In this document: positions 1-8,170 of the stretch, piece by piece
Numbering within the stretch: position 1 is the first letter of the stretch
Layout: the number at the start of each line of letters is the position of its first letter
The notes under the pieces: model-generated
Told to the model about the DNA's origin: nothing
Database searches by the model: none
Seen by the model: only the letters and a program-made list of their open reading frames with translations
Source: Henriciella sp.
GTDB lineage: Bacteria; Pseudomonadota; Alphaproteobacteria; Caulobacterales; Hyphomonadaceae
Assembly: GCA_013213785.1 (NCBI GenBank)
Contig: JABSPZ010000012.1
Coordinates: 124,001 to 188,000 of the forward strand
DNA length: 64,000 nt
Direction of reading: 5' to 3'
Translations under genes and position numbers: made by a program

Positions 1-9
1 GGAAGTAGA

Positions 10-258
10 TTGACCGATAAATCCAAGATTTTTGATACGATCGTTTCGGTGCTTGCAGAATACATCCCAGACGGGATAAAGATCACCAATGACACACGCA
101 TCGTCGCCGATTTGGAGATCGACTCCGTAGATGTTTTCGACCTAATAATGGAGGTTGAAGACGCTTATGATATTAGCATTTCAATGGAACTTATCTCGAC
201 TACGCATACCGTGGGCGAGCTCGTAAACGTAGTGGATGATTTGAGCGGTGCTGACTAA
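10..258 (+). CDS. Acyl carrier protein of the sphingolipid locus
   Basis: A small acidic acyl carrier protein of 82 residues. The phosphopantetheine attachment motif is visible as L-E-I-D-S-V-D with Ser39, followed by the acidic recognition helix. It overlaps the next gene, a serine palmitoyltransferase-like enzyme, by 11 bp. A dedicated ACP supplying the acyl thioester to serine palmitoyltransferase is known from Caulobacter, so that role is inferred here. I chose the TTG at 10 because GGAAG at 1-5 can act as a ribosome binding site and the protein then has normal ACP length. The frame is open to the left edge, so an earlier start outside the window cannot be excluded. Confidence 0.85.
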   Translation: MTDKSKIFDTIVSVLAEYIPDGIKITNDTRIVADLEIDSVDVFDLIMEVEDAYDISISMELISTTHTVGELVNVVDDLSGAD

Positions 259-1441
259 AACCAAACAGAACAAGCAATTATTCGACAAGTTTGCGGCGAT
301 TACCGAGCGTCATGAAATGGCGAAACTTTTCGGGCAAAGTCCAATTGGTGTGCCGTTCGATGAAATCTTATCGCCCACCCGAGCGCGCTGCGCAGGCCGC
401 GAAATCGTTTTGGTGGGGACGAATAATTATCTCGGATTGACGTTCAATGAGAATGTCCGTCAGTCGATGATTAAGTCGGTTGAAACCCACGGTTCAGCGA
501 CTACGGGAAGCCGTCAGGCGAATGGCACTTACAGTGATCATGCGCGCATGGAAAAAGAGCTGCGCGACTTCTTTGAGATGGAAAGCGCGATTGTTTTTAC
601 GACAGGCTATCAAACCAATCTCGGCGCCATCAGTGCCCTGGCGAGCGGCGAAGACCATATTTTGATCGATGCTGACAGCCATGCCTGCATTTACGATGCT
701 TGCCGATTGACGGATGCAGCGACCCACCGGTTCCGTCACAATGATCCAGAGAACTTGGAAAAAAGATTGAAACGTCTGCCAGACACGGGCGGACGATTGG
801 TCGTCGTCGAAGGCATGTATTCCATGTTCGGCGATGTCGCGCCGCTCGCCGAAATGGTAGAGGTCGCGCACGCGAACAATGCAATGATTTTCGTCGACGA
901 AGCGCATTCCGTAGGATGCTTTGGTGAAAATGGTCGCGGAATTGCTGAGGCCCAAGGTGTTCTTCGGGATGTCGACTTCATCTCAGGTACGTTTTCAAAA
1001 AGCTTTGCATCGATCGGCGGGTTCTGCGTCTCTAAGCACCCAGAGTTTGAGAGCGTTCGCCTGACCAGCCGGGCCTATATGTTCACAGCATCTGGTGCGC
1101 CCGCAAATGTCGCCGCAGCGCGCGCTGCGTTGAAAGAGTTGAAAGCGGCACCAGAGCTGCGTGACTCCTTGTGGACAATGTCGAACCGGTTGCATGATGG
1201 TTTGAGCAAAATGGGGTACGATCTCTGCGCGCCTGCCTCTCCCGTAATTGCAGTGCGGCGTCCGGACGAAGCGACGGCGGTGGCCGAGTGGAACAAGCTT
1301 TTCGAGCAAGGGGTCTATGTGAACCTCGCCGTGCCGCCCGCGACACCGAGCGGAACGAGTCTGCTTCGCTTGAGCGTGAGTGCTGCCCACACCGAAGAAG
1401 AGATTGATCAAGTCCTGAAGGCCTTCTCAAGCTTAAGCTAA
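248..1441 (+). CDS. spt: Serine palmitoyltransferase-like alpha-oxoamine synthase
   Basis: A PLP-dependent alpha-oxoamine synthase of 397 residues, expected to condense L-serine with a fatty acyl thioester to 3-keto-sphinganine in the cytoplasm. Visible features are GTNNYLGL near residue 57, the cofactor-stacking His145 in DSHACIYD, VDEAHSVG with Asp217 and His219, and the Schiff-base lysine Lys251 in SGTFSKSFASIGG. The family also contains KBL and BioF. The overlapping ACP gene and the nearby ceramide synthase-like and lipid kinase genes favour serine palmitoyltransferase. The GTG start lies inside the acp 3' end, suggesting translational coupling. The stop codon lies one base from the stop of the convergent gene at 1443. 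Confidence 0.88.
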   Translation: MLTKTKQNKQLFDKFAAITERHEMAKLFGQSPIGVPFDEILSPTRARCAGREIVLVGTNNYLGLTFNENVRQSMIKSVETHGSATTGSRQANGTYSDHARMEKELRDFFEMESAIVFTTGYQTNLGAISALASGEDHILIDADSHACIYDACRLTDAATHRFRHNDPENLEKRLKRLPDTGGRLVVVEGMYSMFGDVAPLAEMVEVAHANNAMIFVDEAHSVGCFGENGRGIAEAQGVLRDVDFISGTFSKSFASIGGFCVSKHPEFESVRLTSRAYMFTASGAPANVAAARAALKELKAAPELRDSLWTMSNRLHDGLSKMGYDLCAPASPVIAVRRPDEATAVAEWNKLFEQGVYVNLAVPPATPSGTSLLRLSVSAAHTEEEIDQVLKAFSSLS

Positions 1442-1442
1442 G

Positions 1443-2381
1443 CTATCGGAACGCGCCTTTGCGGAACAAACGCCAGGCTAAGACAGGCGCGTGCAGTAAT
1501 GGGTATTTACGGGCGTGATCGCTGATTTCAATTTCAGCCCCGCTGTGCGATTTGATTTTCTCCAGAACGTAATCAAGGCCCGCATCGAATGTGAAAAAGG
1601 CTTTCAGCACGCGAAAAGCGCCCATGGGCTTGCCGATCACGCGCCGTAAGAACCATCGAGTGCGACAGAGGTTTCGGCGAAGTGCGCCGACATCCGAGAA
1701 TGCAAGACCAGCACCCGACCGCGAGCTCGGATACATAGCGGCTGCGAGCTGAGCGTAGCGATCTGCATGTTTGGCGACGATTTGTTTGGATCGTCCTGAC
1801 GCGTCTTCAGGGCGAAGCTCCGTTTTGTAGCTCTCCATCAGGCCACGTTCCCATATCGCGTTTTCTTCTAGTTCCCCGGTAAGGAGCGGTGCGGTTTCGT
1901 TGAGAAAGTGGCGGCTCGCCATCGCTAGGGTATCGAGTAAATCATCGCGCAGCTTATGGTCTTCACAAATCAGAATTGTGGGTTGCGCAAAGCGTGCCCA
2001 CAGCATGGACTCAAAGGCTCCGCCGCGCGCGCGCCGGCGGAATGCTGATAGGCTGACAATTGAATACTTACTGCGCAGTCGTTCACCATCCGGCCCGTCT
2101 GCTTCGCAATAATGGACACTAGGAGGTGCTAAAAATGAGCCGAGCTGTTTCAGCCCGAACCCATGCACGTCGCGATATGACCCCACGAGGACGTAGAAAT
2201 CGAGCATCTTCCCAGATGCTTCTCCCGCGCGAAGGCTGGAGCCATAGAACAACAAGGCTTTCTCCGCGCCCCCGTGTTTGCGGCGGATTTCTGCGACCAA
2301 TGCTTCAGCTCGGTCGCCGATCGGACGCTGCTCGCTTTCTATAATCGCGCGCAAGTCAGCGAGTTGTGTCTCAGTGCTCAT
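1443..2381 (-). CDS. Uncharacterised nucleotidyltransferase-like protein, last gene of the lipid kinase operon
   Basis: A soluble protein of 312 residues that I do not recognise with certainty. Residues 46-64 contain YGSSLRAG followed by LDFYVLV, resembling the G-S-x-R and acidic-strand pattern of nucleotidyltransferase folds, though only one acidic residue (Asp61) is kept in the usual pair. The start is the ATG at 2381, which overlaps the TGA of the lipid kinase gene as ATGA. The frame extends upstream to 2633, but that part lies inside the kinase gene and reads as noise. The position beside a ceramide-kinase-like gene and spt recalls the Caulobacter cpg genes for ceramide phosphoglycerate (recalled, not checked). 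A head-group transfer role is inference only. Confidence 0.75.
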   Translation of the reverse strand: MSTETQLADLRAIIESEQRPIGDRAEALVAEIRRKHGGAEKALLFYGSSLRAGEASGKMLDFYVLVGSYRDVHGFGLKQLGSFLAPPSVHYCEADGPDGERLRSKYSIVSLSAFRRRARGGAFESMLWARFAQPTILICEDHKLRDDLLDTLAMASRHFLNETAPLLTGELEENAIWERGLMESYKTELRPEDASGRSKQIVAKHADRYAQLAAAMYPSSRSGAGLAFSDVGALRRNLCRTRWFLRRVIGKPMGAFRVLKAFFTFDAGLDYVLEKIKSHSGAEIEISDHARKYPLLHAPVLAWRLFRKGAFR

Positions 2382-3343
2382 CGAATGAACTCCAGATCTG
2401 GAGAGACAGTAACTTTGAACGTCTGGTCTTTCGGCATTGGCAGCTCTTCGCCATCTAGCATGACAGGCCCATCGGTTTGGAACGTCATTTCTGAACAGCC
2501 CTCGCTGGTCAAGCCATGCTTTTCTAAAGAACGAGGCGCACCACCTAGGACAGCCTTCGCGATCCCGAGGCGTAAGCGCGGGATTGGCCATGCGGCCTGC
2601 GTAAATCCAATTGGAGCAACACCGCGGCCCCAAAATGGACTTAGGTTTAAGCTCAATTCTTCAAACGTAGAGAGCATGGAGAAAGCTTGCGGCTCCGCGG
2701 CGTCTGTTGTGCCCTCGTCGAGGCGCACAAATTCAGATGCACGTACGAGCGGTTTGCCGTCTTCAGATTTGGTGGATCGAGGAAACATAGCGAGCTGCAT
2801 AATCGCCCTCGCGATAGAGACGACACCACGAGTTTTCCCATGTAGGTTATTCTGAGTGTACAGCATTAGCCGCGCCAACGACCCGGTAGACAGGAGAAAG
2901 CCCACATAAGGCGATTTCGTTTCCGACGTTTCCACCAGTAGCGCCTTATGCGTCGCGATTTCGGGGCGTTTCACCTGTTGGGTTCGTTCATCAAGTTTCT
3001 GCTTAAGGGCCTCCGAATCCACATCTTTCAAACCCAAAACTGCGTGAGCGAGATTCGTGCTGCCACCAGGAAGAATGGCCAAACGAGGTAATGGTCGACC
3101 TTCCGAGCGCTCAGCAAAACACGTCGTCAGCGCAGCGAGCACCGTTCCGTCGCCACCCTCAACATAGATGGTGTCACGTCCCTCATGCAGAAGATGCGAA
3201 AGGGTTTCTTCAAGGGGCGTCTCTCCATCAAAATAGACAATAGGGATGTCGCCATAATCGACTGCGATGCGCGTCAGAATGGATCCCTGCATGTTCACTT
3301 TGTGACTTTTGGGATTGATGATGAAGACGGGAGATTGCGTCAT
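2378..3343 (-). CDS. DAGK-family lipid kinase, candidate ceramide kinase
   Basis: A lipid kinase of 321 residues with the diacylglycerol kinase catalytic fold. The N-terminus has IINPKSHKVN, followed by the ATP-binding GGDGT motif at residues 63-67 and PGGSTNLA near residue 92. It would phosphorylate a lipid hydroxyl at the inner face of the cytoplasmic membrane. The same family includes diacylglycerol kinases and the bacterial ceramide kinase of Caulobacter. Ceramide is the favoured substrate because spt, acp and a ceramide synthase-like gene flank it. It overlaps the upstream permease gene and the downstream gene by ATGA, so translation is probably coupled. Substrate identity is inference. 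Confidence 0.85.
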   Translation of the reverse strand: MTQSPVFIINPKSHKVNMQGSILTRIAVDYGDIPIVYFDGETPLEETLSHLLHEGRDTIYVEGGDGTVLAALTTCFAERSEGRPLPRLAILPGGSTNLAHAVLGLKDVDSEALKQKLDERTQQVKRPEIATHKALLVETSETKSPYVGFLLSTGSLARLMLYTQNNLHGKTRGVVSIARAIMQLAMFPRSTKSEDGKPLVRASEFVRLDEGTTDAAEPQAFSMLSTFEELSLNLSPFWGRGVAPIGFTQAAWPIPRLRLGIAKAVLGGAPRSLEKHGLTSEGCSEMTFQTDGPVMLDGEELPMPKDQTFKVTVSPDLEFIR

Positions 3344-4395
3344 TTAACGCGCTCGGTGTTCAAATTCAGGTGGATACCTAATCCCATGAGCAAAAGAATG
3401 GGTAATCCGATCGCCATCGGCAATGAGATACCGCCGCCTTCTGCGACCGTCTTTAGGACGCCATCGAAAATGAAATAAGCGAACCCTATCGCAATTCCGA
3501 TCATCAACCGTTGATCGCCGGTTTGGCGCCGTCCCAGCGCCTGCATGAGTGGAACGGCCACCAGAACGAATCCAAGGGCGACGATCGGCATGGTTAGGCG
3601 GTCGAAGAACCAAACCAGATAGGCGGTTGAAGGCCGTACGCCGGATCCTCTGAGGCGCGAAAGATTGTATTGTTCGCTGAGGGACAGGTTACGAGGAGAT
3701 GTGCCGAGCTTTTGTAAGGTGACAGGCGTTTGATCCGTCACCCAGAGTTCAGCCGGTTCAATTTCAGTATAGTCTAGGCTGAGGCTTTTTTGATTGCGGA
3801 GCACCCAGCCGCGATCGGAAAAGCGAGCTTGATCTGCATAGGTTATGGTTGAGATTTTTCCTGCCCCATCGCGTTGATAGATCACGACATTTGACAGCTC
3901 ATTGCCTTGGAAGCTCCCAATCTCAACGAAAGAGGTCGCGTCTGCCACCCAGAGTGATCGGGGTTTTCCAGCGTCTTCCTCGGCAAAAGCATCCGCACCT
4001 AGCCAGTTTTCGAGACTCGAAACCGTGCGCGGTAGCGTTTGATCGATCACCAGAAGTGAGGCGATCGTGACGACCAATACTGAAGGAATGAGAGCGCGGA
4101 CTTGCATGATGGGCGACACGCTCATGGAGACAAAGCCAACGAGTTCTTGGCGCCTGATGAGCGACAGGAATGTCAGCAAGAGACTGACAAACAGAGCGAA
4201 CATAAATATGCGATCGTACAAGGATGGAATACGTAGGAGCGTATACTTCAATGCGTCTAGGGAGCCAGAATCTTCAGGCAGAATATCCGCAGCGCCGATT
4301 GAATCGACGACGCTCAGCAACGCCAAAAGGGCGAAGGTCGTCACGAACCACCGCGCCAAGAAGAGTCGCGCAAAATACCCCCGAACCAGTTTCAT
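3340..4395 (-). CDS. LptG/YjgQ-family permease, second of a pair
   Basis: An inner-membrane protein of 351 residues of the LptF/LptG (YjgP/YjgQ) family. It has an N-terminal membrane segment after MKLVRGYFARLFLARW, a membrane block around residues 60-125 with the coupling-helix-like RRQELVGF, a periplasmic beta-rich middle and three C-terminal membrane segments. In the Lpt system LptF and LptG form the membrane half of the LptB2FG extractor of lipopolysaccharide. No ATPase, LptC or LptA gene is adjacent. Co-transcription with a lipid kinase and divergence from ceramide synthase suggest a paralogue that moves a sphingolipid, but it could be the normal LPS exporter. It overlaps both neighbours by 4 bp. 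Confidence 0.85.
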   Translation of the reverse strand: MKLVRGYFARLFLARWFVTTFALLALLSVVDSIGAADILPEDSGSLDALKYTLLRIPSLYDRIFMFALFVSLLLTFLSLIRRQELVGFVSMSVSPIMQVRALIPSVLVVTIASLLVIDQTLPRTVSSLENWLGADAFAEEDAGKPRSLWVADATSFVEIGSFQGNELSNVVIYQRDGAGKISTITYADQARFSDRGWVLRNQKSLSLDYTEIEPAELWVTDQTPVTLQKLGTSPRNLSLSEQYNLSRLRGSGVRPSTAYLVWFFDRLTMPIVALGFVLVAVPLMQALGRRQTGDQRLMIGIAIGFAYFIFDGVLKTVAEGGGISLPMAIGLPILLLMGLGIHLNLNTERVK

Positions 4396-5576
4396 GAGAC
4401 CGACCGATCCGGATCAGGCTTCTGGGAAAACATTCGTGGCAGTCGAATGGCGGGAACGGAAGAAAGCGGCGGCTGCGCCATTGTTACCGCGCTCCTTAGA
4501 AAAAGTAACAAGCCGAACAGACTCACCATCACGATAACAGCCCAACTACCGGCCCACGCCGGTACAACGCCATCCAACGCGAGCGACTTCGCAAGTTCAA
4601 GCATTTGCTGGATCATGATGAGCGTCAGCAAGCCGATTAGGATCGCATTTGAAGGAGGATGGCGGCCATAGCTCAAGCCAAATGGAACTGCGATCAGCGG
4701 CAAGAGTAGGATAAGAACGAACCGGGCTAATTGGTCGTGAATGGAAACCATCGCCTCAAGCGGTTCTATGTTTTCAAGATCAGCCGGAGGTGATGACGTG
4801 GCTGGCGCCCACAACTCCCAAAGCATCAGTTCGCGAACATCTTTTCCGCGCGCTCGAAACTGTGTGAGCGCATCTGGGGGGCGCCACTTAAAGGAGTCAA
4901 ACTCAAGCCGAGAACTGAGCGTCTGGTCTTCACTCAGATCTGCGCCCATACCAGACTCGAGCTGAATCTCAGAGATCGTGCCACCCTCGCGCACCAACGC
5001 ACCTGTCGCGGCTGAGATAATCCTCTGACTTCCATCGGGTAACCGCTCGAGAATGAACGAGCTTGTGAGTTCGCCCGTCGAAAGGTCAACATCCTCTGTC
5101 CATACCGTCCAATCCTCAGCCTCAACGAATTTGCCCTCAATGAAGACAGTTTCGATGCTCGATTCAGCGATTGAGTTGACCAGGCTTCGGTATTCGTACC
5201 GGGATTGAGGTTGAAGAATTCCGGAGGTGATCAGCAACAAGCTCGCCAAAATTACTGCCATGATCATGAACGGCTTGGAGATCATAAACAGAGATTTGCC
5301 CATGCCCCAAACGGCCACGAGTTCTCCGCTGCGGCTTATTCGGCTGACGGTTATCAGCACGGCGAGAAAGAATGCTGCGGGAATACCAATGCCGGCATAG
5401 TGCGGGACCAAATTCGCGAGCATATAAACAGCTTCACCTAAATTACCCGGCGAGCGGGAGACGAGATCCGCGATACGTAACAGTCGCTCCAGGAGCAGGA
5501 TGCTCACAACGAGCAGGAGTAGCCCGCAAAAGACCCGCGTGCATTCGCCAAAAATGTATCGCTGAATACGCTGCAT
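4392..5576 (-). CDS. LptF/YjgP-family permease, first of a pair
   Basis: An inner-membrane protein of 394 residues of the LptF/LptG family, first gene of the leftward operon. It begins MQRIQRYIFGECTRVF, with a first membrane helix, then a membrane block containing RSGELVAVWGMG, a periplasmic domain around residues 140-270 and three C-terminal helices. I chose the ATG at 5576 because family members begin close to the YIFGE-type motif. An in-frame ATG at 5618 would add 14 hydrophilic residues. Its partner at 3340-4395 overlaps by ATGA, as expected for a heterodimer. Whether this pair exports LPS or a sphingolipid cannot be told from sequence alone. Confidence 0.85.
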   Translation of the reverse strand: MQRIQRYIFGECTRVFCGLLLLVVSILLLERLLRIADLVSRSPGNLGEAVYMLANLVPHYAGIGIPAAFFLAVLITVSRISRSGELVAVWGMGKSLFMISKPFMIMAVILASLLLITSGILQPQSRYEYRSLVNSIAESSIETVFIEGKFVEAEDWTVWTEDVDLSTGELTSSFILERLPDGSQRIISAATGALVREGGTISEIQLESGMGADLSEDQTLSSRLEFDSFKWRPPDALTQFRARGKDVRELMLWELWAPATSSPPADLENIEPLEAMVSIHDQLARFVLILLLPLIAVPFGLSYGRHPPSNAILIGLLTLIMIQQMLELAKSLALDGVVPAWAGSWAVIVMVSLFGLLLFLRSAVTMAQPPLSSVPAIRLPRMFSQKPDPDRSVS

Positions 5577-5712
5577 ACGGACGAGTAGCTTAGTTTTTGA
5601 ATGTGTACACCTGTTCATTGTAGAAGCGATTCACAGTCGAGAACACGAAAACTTGATTGCGATTGCCGGTTTTCTGCCTATTTTTTGACGAGAGTCGACG
5701 AGAAGAAGCGGA
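5577..5712. promoter_or_regulatory. Divergent promoter region between permease operon and ceramide synthase operon
   Basis: This 136-bp gap separates the start of the leftward LptF-like operon from the rightward DUF2141 gene and must hold promoters for both. For the rightward direction TTGCGA at 5657-5662 and TATTTT at 5679-5684 are spaced 16 bp apart and could be -35 and -10 elements. I see no clear palindromic operator. Confidence 0.4.
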
Positions 5713-6189
5713 ATGATTTATCGCTTTATCAGCCTGGCACTCCTTGCCACCCTCCCGATTGCGTCTGCGCAATCGGAGCTCGATATCCGAGCACACGAAG
5801 CCCCTGTGGTTTGTGCGCCCGGCACGGGGCAGGTGCAAGTGACGGTCACAGGTGTGACTAATGGTGGAATCCTCGCCGTCGAACTTTACCGACCTAGCAA
5901 GCGCGACTTTCTCAAGAAAAAATCGAGAATTCATCGCATTAGAGTGGCGGCTCAGGACGGGCAACAAACGGTATGTTTCGCGCCGCAACCCCCGGGACGT
6001 TATGCGGTTGCAACCTATCACGATAAAAACGCAAATCGCGATCTCGACCAAAAGATCAATTTCATGCCGAAAGAGCCTTTTGGTTTATCAACCAATCCTA
6101 AACTCCGTTGGGGGCTGCCTAAATTCGATGAAGCGGACTTCGAGCTGCCTGCTGAAGGAGCGGCGATCACCATACAGCTGGTGAAATAG
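5713..6189 (+). CDS. Secreted DUF2141 protein
   Basis: A 158-residue exported protein of the DUF2141 family. A Sec signal peptide is evident (MIYRFISLALLATLPIASA, cleavage near residue 20). The mature part contains the family pattern with GRYAVATYHDKNANRDLD around residue 95 and the following N-F-M-P-K-E-P-F-G-L-S block. The D-x-N-x-N-x-x-L-D segment looks like a metal-binding turn. The family has no settled biochemical function. It is the first gene of the rightward operon, 39 bp before the ceramide synthase-like gene, so a periplasmic role in lipid handling is possible but unproven. Confidence 0.85.
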   Translation: MIYRFISLALLATLPIASAQSELDIRAHEAPVVCAPGTGQVQVTVTGVTNGGILAVELYRPSKRDFLKKKSRIHRIRVAAQDGQQTVCFAPQPPGRYAVATYHDKNANRDLDQKINFMPKEPFGLSTNPKLRWGLPKFDEADFELPAEGAAITIQLVK

Positions 6190-6228
6190 CACTTGCCCCT
6201 CTGAACAGCACGATTACTACTCACGGTT

Positions 6229-7374
6229 ATGAGTGTGAGTGTAAAACAGGCAAAAAACGCGAGCGATATCAAAACGTTCGTCGAGTTGCCTTATCATGCC
6301 TATCGCGGTGAGCCGCATTGGAGACCTCCGCTTCGAGTGGAGCGGCAGGAGCACGTTGATCCCAAAAAGAATAAGTCGCTCGATGAATTACGGCCAAGTT
6401 TCTTTTTGGCCTATAGGGATGAGCAGGTCGTGGGGCGGATCGCCTCCTTCGTGAACCCCAAACATTTGCAGCACCATGATGACCAGACGGGTCATTTCGG
6501 CTTTTTGGATACGCGCGATCCGCGCGATGAAGAGACCGTATCGGCGCTTCTCGAAGCAGCTGAGGATGATCTGCGCGCGAGGGGGATGTCTAGAATTGGT
6601 GGGCCTTACAATTTTTCAGTCAATGATGAGTGTGGGTTGCTCGTCGATGGTTTCGATTCCCCGCCTAGCGTTATGATGCCTTATGGCCGTAGCGATTTAC
6701 CAAAAATGATGGAGCCGGCTGGGTACACCAAAGCAATGGATATGTACGCCTTTCGCCATCGCATGGGGGAGAGCTTTTCCAGCCCGGCCTTCGTTTCTCG
6801 CGTGAAGGAGCGGTTTGACTCTGATCCAAGGATCTCAGTGCGATCGCTCGACATGTCCCGATTGTACGAAGATATCTCCTTAATTGTCGGCATTTTTAAC
6901 GATGCTTGGTCGGGCAATTGGGGATTCTTGCCGATCAGCGATCAAGAAGCGAAATTTTTGGCAGACTCGATGAAGCCTGTTTTGCAGACAGAGTCGCTGT
7001 GGATTGCATTTGTGGACAACGAGCCAGCAAGCTTCACGCTCATGATCCCCAATTTGAACGAAGCAACGCTGGGCCTCGATGGTCGTTTATTGCCATTTGG
7101 ATGGGCGACACTGCTTTATCGAATTAAGGTGCAGGGCGTAAAATCCGCGCGTATCCCACTTGCTGGCACGCGCAAGAAGTTTCACAAGACCCGCCGCGGA
7201 ATGACGGCGACCGTCGGGGCTTGGGAAGCCTGTTTAAGCGCGCAGCACGCAAAAGGCGTGCGCGAGGTAGAGTTTTCCTGGGTATTGGAGACGAACAAAG
7301 ACCTGCTTGGCCTTGCGGACATTTATGATTGCGACCGATACAAAACCTACCGAGTCTATGAAAAAGACCTCTGA
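6229..7374 (+). CDS. bcerS: Bacterial ceramide synthase-like GNAT-fold acyltransferase
   Basis: A soluble protein of 381 residues of the YghO-like GNAT-fold family. The N-terminal signature is an aromatic-rich block, LPYHAYRGEPHWRPPLR, followed by a DPKKN motif near residue 44. Later comes the GPYNFSVNDECGLLVDGF region near residue 125. In Caulobacter a member of this family beside spt was shown to be the bacterial ceramide synthase, N-acylating the sphingoid base (from memory). With spt and a dedicated ACP within 6 kb, that is the best function here. It overlaps the next gene by 17 bp. Remote homology and context support the call; substrate chain length cannot be inferred. Confidence 0.78.
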   Translation: MSVSVKQAKNASDIKTFVELPYHAYRGEPHWRPPLRVERQEHVDPKKNKSLDELRPSFFLAYRDEQVVGRIASFVNPKHLQHHDDQTGHFGFLDTRDPRDEETVSALLEAAEDDLRARGMSRIGGPYNFSVNDECGLLVDGFDSPPSVMMPYGRSDLPKMMEPAGYTKAMDMYAFRHRMGESFSSPAFVSRVKERFDSDPRISVRSLDMSRLYEDISLIVGIFNDAWSGNWGFLPISDQEAKFLADSMKPVLQTESLWIAFVDNEPASFTLMIPNLNEATLGLDGRLLPFGWATLLYRIKVQGVKSARIPLAGTRKKFHKTRRGMTATVGAWEACLSAQHAKGVREVEFSWVLETNKDLLGLADIYDCDRYKTYRVYEKDL

Positions 7375-8170
7375 GACAGGGCGCAAAGAACCATCTCAGC
7401 CGGTTGAAGTGTTCGTTTTGGCGGGCGCTCGGTCCTCTGGTGATCCATTGGCGGAAGCGCATGATGTGCCGTCCAAAGCGCACATTCAGGTCGCTGGCCA
7501 ATCAATGATCTCACGCGTTTTGAGTGCACTCGGTCAGAGTTCGCGGACCGATGGCATCACAATCATTGGTATAAAAGAACATGAGCCTCTCCAAGCAGAT
7601 GAAGGTTGGCCTCCTGTAACTTTAGCGGCAGGCGCTGACGGTCCGGCTGCGAGCGTGTATGGAGCCTTAAGGGAGGAGCCCGGAAAAGAACCTGTTCTTG
7701 TTACGACTTGCGATCACGCATTGCTCACGCCTGAGATGATCGATGCCTTTGCGAAGCAGTCTGTCGAATCTGGCGCGGATCTGACCCTTGCTTTGGCGCG
7801 CCGCGAAACGATCGAAGCGCAACACCCAGAAACCAAACGGACCTATCTTCGCTTTGGCGATGGAGCCTATTCCAGTTGCAACCTGTTTTGCATCGTCACA
7901 CCGAAAGCGCATCGTGTCGTAGAGTTCTGGCGGGATGCCGAAGAAGACCGGAAGCGACCGTGGCGAATTGCATGGCGCTTCGGGATTGGAACGGCCCTAC
8001 GACTTTTGATCGGTCGGCCTAATCTCGATCACGCGTTTGCCATCCTGTCCAAACGTCTTGGAGTCACCATTCGACCGGTCGTCCTGCCCTTCGCAGAGGC
8101 AGCGATAGACGTCGACACGCTCCAAGACTTGGCGATGGTCGAACAGATCTTAAGGGCGCGGTCGAAATGA
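7358..8170 (+). CDS. MobA-like NTP transferase
   Basis: A 270-residue nucleotidyltransferase-fold protein. The N-terminal strand-loop VEVFVLAGARSSGDPL corresponds to the NTP-binding loop, but the usual GxGxR is altered to GARSSGD. K40 in VPSKAHI and the TTCDHALL acidic motif also fit the fold. The ATG at 7358 lies inside the 3' end of the ceramide synthase-like gene and puts the NTP loop at the expected distance. The frame is open further upstream. It is followed by a flippase gene through an ATGA overlap. It may activate a head-group precursor (for example as a CDP derivative) for transfer to ceramide or a glycan; this is inference. Confidence 0.75.
   Translation: MKKTSETGRKEPSQPVEVFVLAGARSSGDPLAEAHDVPSKAHIQVAGQSMISRVLSALGQSSRTDGITIIGIKEHEPLQADEGWPPVTLAAGADGPAASVYGALREEPGKEPVLVTTCDHALLTPEMIDAFAKQSVESGADLTLALARRETIEAQHPETKRTYLRFGDGAYSSCNLFCIVTPKAHRVVEFWRDAEEDRKRPWRIAWRFGIGTALRLLIGRPNLDHAFAILSKRLGVTIRPVVLPFAEAAIDVDTLQDLAMVEQILRARSK

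Noticed and set aside
494-955. A 153-codon open frame on the minus strand within the spt gene
   Set aside because: It lies wholly opposite a well-conserved gene, has no recognisable domain or ribosome site, and similar frames occur opposite most genes here.
5590-6051. A 153-codon minus-strand frame across the divergent promoter region
   Set aside because: It overlaps the DUF2141 gene, which has a clear signal peptide and family motif; the minus frame has neither.
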